A program made the translations under genes and the position numbers. This document shows positions 23,501-38,100 of a stretch of 64,000 nucleotides of DNA, in pieces. The notes beneath the pieces are model-generated. The model was given only the letters and a program-made list of their open reading frames with translations, made no database searches and was not told the origin of the DNA. Origin of the DNA: Sinohyriopsis cumingii (Eukaryota > Mollusca > Bivalvia > Unionida > Unionidae); assembly GCA_028554795.2 (NCBI GenBank), contig CM068841.1, forward strand, positions 28,451,721-28,515,720, written 5' to 3'. Positions within the stretch are counted from its first letter, which is position 1, and each line of letters starts with the position of its first letter.

Positions 23501-26140
23501 GACCCAGTCGATGGTTCCCATTTTACTGTGGACTTGGATGGGGATCCACTTAGTTACCATGTGGAGTATCTGGGGGAGCAACATACACATGGTTGGATAC
23601 GCTCAGCCCATGTGGAGCTGTATGGTCACAGGGACAAAAGTACTCTGCAGGAACCACGGCATAAAAAGGTTCTGAGTTATGCATTCACACACCACACTGA
23701 AATATATTGATATTATTTGAGAGGGTTTTGAAAACTGTTTACAGAAAGCAGTGGAAGTGAGGAAAATCTCAAAAGATTTTACTGTTATTTTCTTACCAGT
23801 CTCTAAGATCTGTTTAAGTTGTAGAAGTGACTCATCCTATAATGGTGTCATTGCTGTTACAGCAGGATAAATTTAATGTTGTTGTTATAGGCTTTAACAC
23901 CATTTTTCAGCACAGGATAGGCTATACATGACAGCTAGTATTAATGGTGGAGGAAGAACCCGGGAAAATCTTGGAAAGAACCACCGACCCACAAGAAGTT
24001 ACCGGCAAGCTTTCTCACATATCCACCTTAGCCGAGCCCAAGACTCAAACCCAAACAGGCAGAGGTGAGATGGCAGTGATCCGTGATGAAGATAAATTCA
24101 GTGTAAATTTTTTATTGTTAGCATGTTTTTCAGCTACAATTGTCATACTCTTGAACATTCCCCACCTGAGAAGCAACCACCTGCTTTATATGGCCAGAAC
24201 TCCTTGGCACTGACAAATTTGTGTTTAAATGAATTCCTCAACAGCAGTTACAATCTTAACATGGCCAGCATATTAGTACAAAAACTGTCAGATTTACCCT
24301 TCATGAGCAGCCACATAATGGATTTACAGATAGAAATCTAATGAATATTTGTTGATTTCTGTATTCTACACATTTGATATTTGTCCCAACATGTGAAAGT
24401 AACTAACTTGAATTCATATCAAGAGATTAGTAATCTCAGATTATCCATAGTGGTGTATGTTTCTTAGTTCTTAGGCTTTTTCACTTTGATAGTGCTGATA
24501 TTTCAACCCTTAATTATCAAGATGACAAAAGCTAATTGCCGAAAAACACAATATTGTTCAGCTCAAAAGAGCTTGACATTAAGATGTGATAAAGTAAAAT
24601 TGATATGTTTGCCATATGTTATCTGTCTCATAAAAAGTGAAATGTACTTGAAAGGCTACCAGGCTAAAACCAGTTGAACATAGGACAAGCTCACTTCCTT
24701 TTGCAAATAATTAATTGTTTGTGTAAGAACTATTATTTTCCAATGAAGGAATACATTGATGCAGAAACTGCAAAATATTGTTAAATATTCTCAGTTTATA
24801 AGAAAAAATAAAACAACAATTCATCTAAACAAAATTTGGTTACAGTTGAAAAATTTTGAATTTAGATTTTTTTAAAACCTGATCAATTATGCACTTTACA
24901 GAAGAGGGAAAATGGAATGGATGACAGTTACAGCGTGATTTTTAATCCTAGTTTTTATTAAAAAGGTGGTTTTGCACCATCATTTATATTTATTCAAAAA
25001 TTTTTAAAAATGACAATGATACATAGATGAGTTAATTCCTAACCTATGTCATTGTCTTGTGGGGGTACATTTGGCACCTAATGTATTATTTTGTTACAAA
25101 TTTTAGTTTTACTGATGATATGTCATTGAAAAGTCATTCTATCACAGGTTTTAGAAAATTATAAAAAATATGAAAACATTACACAGTTGAGAATGTCGTC
25201 TGTTATATACAAAACTGGTATGCATGGTCTTTCTGTCAGTTTCTTTTGAATTGCCATCTCCTCCTGCTGTACCTGGTTAAATACATTTCATAATCCAAGA
25301 GATGCAAGCCACAAGGTCTAACATACATATTTACTATCTGGTGACTAGATGTCATGCTGACAAGAGATGAACAGTTGACTTTTATCATTTTGATATCATG
25401 GTAATAATAGTCAGTAATTATCAAAGTCACAAAACTTGATATCTAAGGAACACACAGCAGTAAGATTAATGTGACTACTTACTTCTTTGTATGGATTAAA
25501 GTTACTTTATCAGCATGTTGAAACAAATGTCAGTGTGTCAAGTTGAAAAATCAACAGATATTAGCAAGATTTATATATGTAAGCAACCATTATGTGACTG
25601 CTCATGACGAGTAAACTTTACAGTTTTTGCACTAATATGCTGGCCATGTCAGAAGTGTAGCCTATCTTTGAGAGTTACTTTTGTACACACACTCATCAGT
25701 GTCATGGGATTTTAGCCATATAAAGCAGGTGGCTGCTGGGGTGGGGTGAAGTTGTTGAAGAAGAGGACAACTATACTGTTGATAGATGTGTATTTCTATA
25801 ATTCCGAATTAAATATATGTATAAAAACAGTTACAACAAAATCGAAACTTGTGACATTTTAATGATTGTTTATTTCGTTACAAGGAAAGTAAGTACAGGA
25901 GGAAGCTCAATTTAACAGCTCATTGTAGTTCCAAAAGCAACAGAAAGACATATAGAAGGAACAAGATTGAAGATGTTGTTGCTGAGGCTGACAGACTTCT
26001 GGGAATGACATGTGAAGGGAGGATATCATATTGTGTGTTTCAGTATGATCAACAGAAAGCATCAGAGAAAAAGGGATCATTAATTGGTATATTGTTTAGA
26101 ATCTCTAAGTGCCATTCAGTTTAATATATTTACATATTGT

Positions 26141-26174
<34 letters not shown>

Positions 26175-29100
26175 GTAAAAATGCAGGAAATAAGAGTGTA
26201 GAGGAGTGGAAAAATGTGAGTATTTTGCTATTTTCAATAGGCTAATATACATTCATTGTTTTTTTTTAGGTCGCTTTTAATACTCAAGGACATGCTTAAA
26301 TAAACTATCAGTTACTAGTATCTTATTTTGGGCAAAATATCTTTACATACCTTTGCAGGAGTGCATGTATGTAAAGCACCTTGTTTCATTTTTACAGATA
26401 TGGTAGACACTATAAAGGCTGACAAGGGAGATTTTTTCCTTGATAAAGTTCAAATTTGAAAGTTATTATAGAAGTAGTTATCTGTTTGACAGTGATGATC
26501 TCCAGTTCTTTAACATCTTTGTATTTGTTATGTCTGTTTTATAGACCATTTGCCTGCATTTATTTTATTTTTCCATTGTAGAGAAAATAGCAAAGGAAAA
26601 AAGTGAGGAAATTGAGAAAAATTATAATAAATTCAAACTTCAAAAAACAGTTATTGGAAAAGAACACAAACCCAATAATAAATGTATAGAAAGAAGGAGG
26701 AAAGAGAGGAAATTCGATAATACAAAGCAAGATTCAGAGGAAGCGGGTAAGCATACATATTTATATTCAATCTATTTTAATGAGGTCTATTCTATTTAAA
26801 ATCTACCTTCAAACAGGCGTGTGGAAACCACCTTTTTTAAGATATGATAAGAGAAAATAATCATAACTGTACAGAACAACAGTGAGTTTAGCCCCAAATC
26901 TTACAGAAAAGGTATGTGTTTTCCCATCCCCAGGTAGAAATTGAATAGTCCTAATTTGTTTAAAACTGAAATACAGTAATTCAATTAGTATGTTACATCT
27001 GGTTCATTGTATAATAATCTGATGTGATTATGATACTTATATTTTCTATAACCTTCTATTGGACTTAGAAGCTTATATGAATGTGTATGTACTGGCTGCA
27101 TATTTACCTGTCCAGTAAATTGTGACATTGATTCTCACCTGTTTAATCTATATTTGAACACAATTTATGGATAGACACTGTGCTTGGCACTTTTAAAAAA
27201 TTTCAAACTTCAAGTTAATTATGCTCTGTATTTCTGAAACTTTCAACACAAAGCTGAAACTCATAATAGAAAAGTCTGAAATTCTGTACTTTACTCAGAA
27301 AAAAACCTGGGTTTGTATTCATGAAACTCCTCAAGGTGAGTGAGAAACTCAACTCAAAATAACCGAGTTTGCTCCTCATGTGAATGTACACTGAGTTTAT
27401 GATTCATGAACACCTCCTCAGATTTGAGTGAACTCAGTTGAGGGCAGTGTATTACTCAAATTATTAAGTGTGTAAGCATCAGCTACCAAGATCTAAAAAT
27501 ATAAAGTATGAATGTGCAAAAGGTGCTTGTTGCTCACTCACTTCTGTTAAATATTGTTTGTATCAGCTTCTTCTGCATATTGTGTATTGAGTGTGTTATA
27601 AAACATAGATGACAGAGAAGGTAAGAAAAAATAGCGAATTGGACTGATAAAGAGAAAGTTGTGTTGGTGGAGAGTGTATTGAAAAGAGAGGATGTATTGT
27701 TTGACATATTTAAAGTTGGGGTGGTTAGGGGGGAATAAGCGTGTGTAAAAGGAGGTGATGAAGGCCATTAATGCATAAATATCTACAATATAACATTTTT
27801 AAAAAGGATTTATTTACTGAGTTCTCTTTGTCTCAGACTAACCATCATACAGTATTTTACTTTACAAACTGTAATCCTTGCATAATATGATAAATAATAG
27901 AGCCAGAAGAAGGGAAAAGAATTGCTTCTACAGTAGACAACAGCTTTACATATATTTTCATAATGTAATTATCATAAAGAAAAGGAGCAATTTATCAAAT
28001 AAATTAATTTTTTTAAATTAATGTCATGTGGTTATGGTTTTTTAATCGGTTTAGTCATAATTCTTCTCTTGAAATTCCAAGTGTTCATCTTTAAATGTAA
28101 AAGAACCATACATAAAATGTTATTATCATGACAGACTCAATAATAAATGACTAAGACCTTAATCATTTTGTTGTTTCCAATGTCTCAACTGAGGCAAGAA
28201 ACATTCTTCCATGCACAATACTGTTATGACTCTATGGTCTTTAACTAAATCACATAAAAGAGCGAAAACCAACATATTTTGTTAAATTCAAGAAAGAAAT
28301 GATTTCCCTGGAATACAAAGTGAAAATTTAAAAAGAACACATATTACTGTGAATTAAATTAAAAACAGTGCTAAAAGATCTATCACAAGTCCATAAATAT
28401 TCAGTTTCAAATGAATTTCGGTGATGATACAAATGAATTCCAACTTTGAATGCGATTTTGTGCCAGTACCCTGTAATGTATCAATGCGCCAACAATTTTA
28501 ATGTATCACAATGATATAATCCAAAATGTTCTCGAATGAATTCACAGTAATCCCAAAACAGTGATTTAGTCTGAAAATCAAAGAACACTTAGTAAATCCA
28601 GTAAATAATTTAAATAAATACATCCTCTCAAATAAAACCTGAACTCAACAATATAACTGATTCTACTTCTGATGTTAAGGCAGAAATGAGTAATTTTGAA
28701 CTAAACAACATTAATATAAAAAGCTAAGACAGAGTAACAGAACCAGGATGAGGGTCAACTTCCCATCAAATTCGTAAACAACTTCTAGAACAATCTAAGT
28801 TGTCAACAAGATAAAAAAAATGCAAAGTGAAAAACTATTGTCCTAAACTCAGATACAGTAAACATGTTTACCTCCAGTAATAAGGATCCTAACACATAAA
28901 TCTGAAATCATAGAGAAATAATAGCTATGTAATATGTTGTTTGCAAAATAGAGTTTTGTCATGTAGGCCTTGAACTAAATTACTTACCAAGGTCAATCAC
29001 AGAATTTAGATATACCAAACGTATAACCTTGGAGAAAAGCCAGCACACAATACATAATAAATATATATAACAAAACACTTTGGAAATGCAAAACAAAGGG

Positions 29101-32100
29101 GAAGTTATTAGAAAATCATGCATTTGAATATAACATTATTTATTGAGTAAGCATATGAAGGCTGATTTAGAGGAATGTGTAGAATTCAATACATATATAA
29201 ACATAAACAGATTGTTATAATTTCATTATGATGTAAAACAGTACTTATAATTGCTCAAAAAATCATATTGATTGTATACAGAATTTAAAACTATTCATCT
29301 TTCCTGAATATAGCAAATTGCAACAATACAAAAAATATGAAGAGTTGCCTTATATAGGTCAGTATTAATATGTTTGACTTGATCTTGTGGGTTTGATGAC
29401 ATTTTCAGCACATGTTAGGAAGGACTCAAGAAAACCCTGGGAAGAATCATCACTCATGTAAAGCTTTCTCATGTCTCACATAGGTTGAGCATAACTCAAA
29501 ACCACATGGACAAATATCAGTGATCAGTTCAGGCAAGTGCCACAGACCACTGAGGCACCCAGGGACCCAAGTATTAATAGAGCCTTGCACATATGTGTGA
29601 ATTAATAAAAGTGACTGTTGCAGAGGAGCTGTCTCACTGCTTTAATGTCATCGCCATTCCCAACATAAATACTCTACAGTTTCATTAAGTTCATCAATGT
29701 TTCAGCAGGAATAATATCACTTCTTTCAATACCAATATTGGCCAAAAGAAGACTAATCCATTTATAGACCAGTATAAAGCATTGTTAAAGTCTTATATTG
29801 ATTGGATGTGTGTGTGTGTGAATTGGATTTTTAATGTAGCTTTAACAATTTTTCAGTCACATTGCTACAATGTCTGCAGAGTGGCAGTTTATAATATCCA
29901 ACTCTGTGGCATCATGCCACGGACATGTAGCATGATGTCCCATCCAGTCACATTATCCTGACACCAAGCTGACCAGTTCTAACACTACCCTCTAGATGCT
30001 GAGCACCTAGTGAGGCTGTTAGTACCATTTTTATAAGTTTTTGGTATGACTCTGCTGGGGTTTGAACCCGCAACCTCCTGCATCTGAGGCAGACACTGTA
30101 ACCACTAGACCACTGGAGCAGTCTATTTTGATTGGTATATGCCAGCTTAAACTACAATTCATACTATATGCAGATCCATATGGACAGACATGAGAAGTAT
30201 ATTTCTCTTAATGATATTAGGATTGAAATAAGCATAGAAATGGATGTATGCACAACCATTATAAGTATAACATAGTTGATACACATGAAGAACAATCAGT
30301 TTTTCAATTAATGTATTGTATATTTTTCAGTGACCTAGACCAAAATGGACTAAGTTTATCTGATATTTTATGATATAGTTATATGCCATGAACAAACTTT
30401 GCATCAGAAAAAAGGATTCATCCATTTTTTAAATTTATCATTGTGTTCCAATATGTTTTTATTCATATGTTCATCCGTCCATTGATCCATCAAACAACCC
30501 ATTCACACATTCAAAAAGTCACCCTATTTGAATGGTAAGGAATTATGATTTAGAAACTAAACAGCTTATTTCTAGTGTTATTATCTTAATAGAAACCAGT
30601 ACATTATTTAAAAAGTTAATAGTATGAAACTAAGGAAAAAAATGCTCAGTATATAAAATGATGAGTAATATATAATGTCTGTAGACATGTAGTAATTTTG
30701 CACCTGCAGACTTAATAATAATAATAATGATACAATTCTAATTTTATGACAAATTAAAGTATGAATTATGAATGAAGACTATTTAAAAAGTAGAAGAAAA
30801 ATGAAACAAAAGAGTATGCACTTGCATATTGACACCATGTATTTTTTTCTTGGTGCTCCATTATATTCCATTACCAGTTTACTGTGCAGAAATGAGATGC
30901 ACAGTACATGTTTATTTAGCAAAGGGGAAGTCACTATCATAAATGTAATAAAGCAGTTTATAAGAATGAGTACTCATTGGCTATTTTGTAGAATTGTTGT
31001 TTACTTTTGCCAATTCATCTTCACTTTGAAATTTTATTTTCTTTTGCATCAGTAACACTGTGGTAACTCAGATTACAACATGGCTACAATATGCTGTCCC
31101 TTATTATCCACATATGGCTACACTTACACAACATTGAAAGGCCCAGAGCACTTGGCATTGCAATGAAAATGATCTAGAAGGATTTTTTATGGGGTATGAA
31201 TCATTACAGAATTGATACCATAAATAAAATTATTTGCTTTTGAAATCTAAATCTCTTTAAGCATTCTAAATCATCCACATCTTGTAAGGAAAGGCTTTCT
31301 TTCATTTGTTTACACCCATTATCAGGGCCCCGAGTGGCCAAGTGGTCTAACGTGCTCACTGTTACAGATCACTGCCATCTCACCTCTGTCTGCATGGGTT
31401 TGAGTCTCAGATTCGGCCAATGTGGTTATGTGAGAAAGCTTGATAGTAGCTTCTCATGGGTCAGTGGTTATTTCTGGGCTTTTCCCAGGTTCTTCCTCCT
31501 CCATTTATACTTGCCGCCATGTATAACCTATCTTGTGCTGAAAAATGGCATTAAACCCTACAACAACAGCAACAACAACAACAACAACAACAACAACACA
31601 TTATCTGGCATCTATGTAGGCTGTGTGCCATTATTGAGTGTATTCCTTGAGTTAGGTAAGACCTTATATCATCTGTTTAAGTGAAATACTCAAGTGTTGA
31701 GTGGTTCTCTCAATTGCTAATCTTGATTTGAGAGCATATCAGTTCTCAGGTATTTAATGGAAAACTCGGATTTGAATTCAGGTGTGGAGTTGAAGAGTTT
31801 TGTGATTACAGGGCCTGGAGCATTCAGTAGCTTTTCTGAGAATTAAAATCCTCTAGCTATTAGTAGAGAAATGTGAAATTCTGTAACTTTACTTATCATG
31901 AACTTTACTTGAATGAAATACAAGCCAAAGTTTTCAGAATTGTCTTGGCTTTTGATTCCTCTTGTTGCTAGCTAAAAATTTCAAGGATAATTAGATATAT
32001 TCAAAGCCTTGAATTGGGGTGATATGAACTTGAGATAATGTTAAACAAACAAAAATTCAAGAACATGAAGCTACAGAACTGTGCTGTTTTGTTTCCCAGC

Positions 32101-35100
32101 CACTGCTCCAGGACAAGTGAATTCTTAAAAAGTGACTTTTCATGATGAATTTTTTACTTTTCCCATTTTTGTTTTCAAAATTTTCTCTATTTCCAGTTTC
32201 TGTTTTTTAGCTAGAATATGAAAAGGGCAGAATTTGTAATTATTTGGGTATGATGTTATTGTAATGTAAACTTGTGTTTGTGTTTATCTGGTCAAGTCAC
32301 ATGTATGAACTATAATAAAGCCACTTCAAAAGCTGCAGCTATCAAGCATGAAGAGTCGGACTTTGACCATTCTTAATTCACCATATGCAGACAGCTACCC
32401 AGATCTTCATCTGTTGAATGAATGTGTGTATAAAGTTTACTGGAAATCCTCCATGTAAATTAGGAGGAGTAGCAGTATCAAACTTATGCTAATGGATGAC
32501 AGACATTGGATGGACAAGAGGCCATCACTGAGTTCTTCTGATATATGTCCATTTGTTATGTATATTTAATTTAATTGTTTGTTTGTTAGATTTTAAAAAA
32601 ATTAGTCCATTACATGCTATTTTAATGTAATAGTGTTTACTGGATTTGATATTGTCCAGAATAGAGTTAAGTTCTGTTTGTCCTGACTGACTTCTTTTTA
32701 TTTTTGTATTTTCGATGTAAACAATTAATAATAGAAACATTGTATCTAGTTGCTGACCTTGTTTTGGAATCAGTGACAGTTTTAGCAAACAACCTTTTAT
32801 AATTATTTTTTTATCTGTCTCAAAGTAATAATCATTACGTTGGGTCAACGTCATACATGGACTACGTGACTTTAAGAAAACGTTTCATTTGATAAACAAA
32901 CTTCTTTTTTTTTCCAAAAGGATGAATTCTTGACCCCCATCTGGGAATCTGTTTTGCATTTTAGTTAGTTTATAACTAATGTTATGATAAGAATTCTATC
33001 AGTCATGCCTTAACACTTGAGACATCAAGTTGTTTCCTGTTTTGTCCAGTTTGGGGCTGTTTTTAATTTCTTAAAATTATTGAATCTCAAGTGATTGTTT
33101 TCCCTGGAAATATAAAAGTGCTCTGATAATTCTTGGACAAAGACATTTACTGGAATTTATATGGAATTCAAAAACTGGAATAATATTTTCTGTAATTCAA
33201 CAAGAAACTTGACACATCAGTACAATGTTGATTATTACAGATGTCATCACCTTCCATTTTGGATTTTCATTGGGATTTGAACTGTGATTCACTTAGGACT
33301 TTTCATTGATTGGGCTTGTGTTTTTATTCTTGGATTATATTTTGGATTTAATTTGCAATACTGTAAGTTCTTTTTCTCATTTTTTCACTTTTTCTAGGGA
33401 AATAAATTATTTCTTACATTTTTTAAAGCTTGTTTTCACTCTTTTCTGTTACTATTTTTTTAAGAGCATAGACTCATAACACCAGTATAGCAAATAAAAA
33501 TACTGGAGATTGACAGATTAAATTTTGTATGCATGTTTGTATGCAGATGTATATTAACTGATATGCAGTTATGGCAGTTTTTCAAATTTTTCAGAATTTA
33601 TCAGCTTATTAGTTGGCAGCATGACGAAAAACACAAATTTAATGTATATCACATTTCTTGTAATCAGCAATTTTCTGTTCTTTTCAGAACAAAGTAATTG
33701 CAAGAAAAAAATTAGGAAACACTATGACAAGTGCAAGTTTTGTGATCTTAAACCGATTGTGTTGCCCAGAAAAAGACAAAGTCGTGTTCATGCACAAAAA
33801 GATAAAGCAACAAGTATGATGACAAAAGGATGGTATGATTTTACATGTAACAATTCCAGAAGTGCTACTACAGTATCGAGGGAACATTCACTGAAACCTA
33901 AATCTTTTGAAGATTCCAGTAGAGTAAATAAACCCTGGGCTGAGAAGACTTTGACTGAGAAAGAGGAAGCATTTGGAGACAATATCATGACTGTCTTTCC
34001 TCTTACTGGATCCCCAATTTCTTTCAACCAGTTTCAGCTTAACATCTCTAGCTCCATGATAAACAAGACAAAGGAGGAGAAGTTCAAGATAGATATTGAT
34101 GTAAGTTTTGTTGGTAGGGAATGATGCAATTTTGACTTCCAGGGAATGAGAGCTATTACAGAATTTAACGTAAAATGGAAGGGTCAGATTATTAATTCAT
34201 TCAATTTGATGCACAACAAATTATGCTCAAATTATTCTCAGTTAATGCTTGCTGCCTGAGTAATAAATTATTGTCAAAGAATTGAGAGTTTCCAAACATA
34301 ATTGTAATAAGTAGGCTTTTTGTATTATATTTTGATATTCAGCCATGCTAATTACTGGCTATTTGCCACAATGGCAACATCATTTGGTTAGGCCCTGCTC
34401 TTTGTCTTCATTACAGTAAACATCAGTTTTCATACACAAAGACTTTTGATGTCAGATTACTCTGAACCACTGAACTAAATATCATAATAAACAACCGTTG
34501 ACAAGGTTATCATCCCTAAAACAGGCACATCTTTACTATTGAATGTTGATCCCTTGTATTCAGAAAGCACATGAACATATAATAGGTTTGGAATTTTCTT
34601 TTGTTATAAAATAAATCATTTAGTAAAATATTTGTTCTCTGTTGATAGATGTATCAGCGAAATGAAAGGGCATTTGAACATGATGTCAGACGCTTCATGT
34701 TGAGAAATAATCTGAAGCTGGTGTCCACCCCTCATTGGTACAATGTTCCAGTGCGACTGTTCCAGCTTTTTCTGGCTGTGCATGAAAGAGGAGGGTATAA
34801 GCAGGTCTGTGCAATATATGTTGAAAAATATATATGTGTGTGTATATTTGTGTGTGTCAGAGAGATTGGGGTATTGACCACATGGGTGATTAAGGATGAT
34901 TGATGCTTAACAAACATTTAGTATGATATTAATTTTTTATCAGAATCTCAAAGTGATAAACACATAAAAAATTTAAGATAGCCCTTATTGGACAAAATAT
35001 TTTGTTAGCAAAACTTTTTTTATAACTTTCCCTTATATAAATTATTCAGATGCTAAAAAAAATTTCAAAAGTATGAAATCATTATAAAACTTATAAATTT

Positions 35101-38100
35101 GAGCCCATTTTTCTTTTATTTCAGCAAAATAAAATTATTTTGCACATTTCTTTTAAGAAATAAATTAAATTTGACTTTAAAGATTCAGAATGGAATTTTT
35201 GTACTGAAAGTTGTCAAAGCTTGCTTGGTGAATGAAGGATGATTATTTTTAAAAATATAAGGTTTTCTGGCAAAATTTGAAGTTCTCAGACTTTGTATAT
35301 AGATATGAATAATTCCTGCTTTCTTCTTAAAAGGGCCTCAAGGGAGAATAGTTCTTGAATAAATGAACCACCCTCTATAATAAGTTTAGATAGGACTGGT
35401 TTGAGTCAAGAAAGACTATGTTGCTGCCTTTGAAAAGTAGATATTTTGAGGACAGTCTTTTGCAGTTGGAGGGATATAAAAGTCATTGCATATAAACTTT
35501 AAAAAGTTTATTGTCATATTTGATCATCTGTAAATACATAAAGAAAAAAGCACATCAGTCTGTGATAGATGCAGTTATAGTAACATTAAGATTTTAAAAA
35601 TTCTTAAATAAATATCTTAAATAATTGGCAATATGTATCTGTCATTGTTATTCAGCTTTATACTTTTTCATGCTGGAACACCACCATCTGTTTGATGTGA
35701 ATATCCCTTCCCACAGAGTGGAGAATTGCTAGTGTGATGGAATCCACTTGTCACAAGGCCTGGGGCATGCATACAATGGTCATCTTTTTCACAGATGACA
35801 TCAGATAAGGGTATGATGCAGGCATTCAATAATAGTGACAGGTAAGTATTGCATATTTCAAATTAGTTTTACTACCCCAGCCCCCCGCAAAAAACTACAT
35901 TTTAATAGGTGTTCCATCGCTGTTGTGCAGCTGAATTTGTCAGGTGGATAGGCTGATGCTCTCGTTATAACTGATCAAAACAGAAAATAGAATGTACTCC
36001 TATTTGAAATTATAGAATATTAGTGTTTCTCAGGGCCATATGTTGTGCTGCAGTGATGGGTCCCAAAGAAATAATTGCTACATTTGTTTTGTGGGGTGCA
36101 ACAACTCCCTCTCTGTTGGGAGCAACATGCTGCCCTAAACATGAAGAGTGTCTGACATATACTTTTTAGTAATCTCCATTGAATTGGAGACACTTTATGT
36201 CAATAGACAACACATGAATCTCACGCATCTTCTCACAGATATTAGTCTTTTGTTTGAGGTCTTTATAGGAGGCCTCACTCATAAGGTCATAGTTTTTTTT
36301 GGTTAAAGACCATACAACACAAGATTCCAGCAAAGAAGGTGTGAGACAGGTCCCTGCAGCTCACAGTGCCTCATGAGATCAGCAAGGTGCAAATATGAAC
36401 TAATTGCTGAGCCTTGAGAAAATTTAAATGTACTGGAAATTGCAGCTCTAAAGATCTTGATAGTTAATAATTAACATCATTTGTTGTCAAAATGGAACAA
36501 AAGGAAGTCTGCAATGGATGCTTCAGAGGGACAGATGGGATGAATGTGTTTCTTACTGCACCAGTCACGGAAGATTCTCCACCTGCAATCATAGACCTTG
36601 GATGTTGAAATTCTCTTGGTTTGAATGATGGAGATGGCAACCAAGCCCAAAAACGTTTTCTGGCAGATAGATCACTTGAAACAAGAAAAGTGTGAAGGTG
36701 CAGTATGTGTAGGCTGTTGTGTAGCAGAGAGCCCCTGTATTGTGACAGAAGATCCCTCCTGTGGGGAAGAGACCAAGGTTGATCAATCAACAGGTCTAGA
36801 AGATTGGTGAAGGAGAGCAGACAATGATGTTTTGATTCATAGCACCCCTGAAAGTACCAGGATTTGATCTCTACAATCCAGTGGAAGACAAGCTATGTTC
36901 TGGTTTGTGAGGAAATTCATCCTCATGTAAATGAAAGTCATGAGATGGGACAGATCCTGATGAAGGGACTGAACATTATGGATTGGCCAGTCATCATAAT
37001 ACTGGAGAATTGGGGTTCCTAGTCATTGAGATATACTGCTACTATTTGCATAACTCAGATGAAAAGATTTTAAATTGCAGATCCCAGAATTGAAAACATT
37101 TCTTGTCCAAACAAAACTCCAGGTATTAACAATGTGGAGGAAAAATTGTGATGTGCAAATTTGGCATCCCCTAGGTTGATTGAGTCTGCACAATCTGACA
37201 GTTGCAACATGTTCTTGATAGAGGATGTGGTCTCAATCTTGAAATGTTCTTTCTGAGGAAACTGGTTTAACATTGAGGGATCGATGATACAAAATTTCCC
37301 ATTTTCTTGGTAACCAGAAAGATTCAGGAGTAGAACGTGGGAGAGTGATCATCCAGGACTGTCTTAACTGCCCCTTTCAGCAAAAGGGTATGCACCTCTT
37401 CCATTAATTTCACCAGATTGGACTTATGTATTAACATGGGGGTCCTTGATGGGTTTGTTCTTAAAAGTGAAGTCAATAGCCCTCATTTACAATAGAAAGG
37501 ATCCATCCATTTTCTGTGATGCTTGACCAAACCTCCAAAAAGAGGCCAGTTTGAAAACCTAAGAGGACGTATGGGAGAGAGTGTAAGTCCCTAAGGTCAT
37601 CCCCCAGCCCTTCCTTTGGAAAGAAGGGCTAGTTGGAGAACCTCCTAGAAGCTCTTCAGCAACTTTCATGCCAGAGACCTTACTGATGAGGAGGAGGTCT
37701 CATTTTGAGGTTGTTCATTAGAATGGTGCTGCATCAGTTTGATGATTTATTGGGTTGCCCCTTGGGACAATTGACATTAATATGCTTTCTAGCTGATTGC
37801 AATGGACCAGGAGCAGGTATGAATTATCTGTGTTTATGATCCTTTTAATCTTGTGAAGCCACAGTTGGGATGAGTCCTCTGAAGAGGCTTTTTGCTTCCA
37901 ATGGAGCTGCGCTTAGAAGGTCTTTACTATGGTTAAGTAAGACCTTGCAAGGAGTCTCGCACAAATGTTCCACTTATAAAGCCATTGCAACAGAAAGTGA
38001 ATCCCAGGATATTTTGGTCACATCTTTCAGTATGCATTGTAATGCAGCTGATTTAGAGCTGCCTCCTTCAGAACACAAAATGAAGTAGCCAAGAAGAGGT

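Noticed and set aside
31334-31684. 116-codon + strand frame
   Set aside because: It is SINE family 1 plus its (AAC)n tail translated as an Asn run.
33621-33687. Start of exon E at the ATG 33621
   Set aside because: The ATG precedes the polypyrimidine tract and the CAG acceptor; the frame there is intronic and hydrophobic, and phase with exon D requires the acceptor at 33687.
34649-34651. ATG at 34649 as the start of a separate ARID gene
   Set aside because: It directly follows a splice acceptor and is phase-compatible with exon E; a separate gene is possible only if transcripts show a start here.
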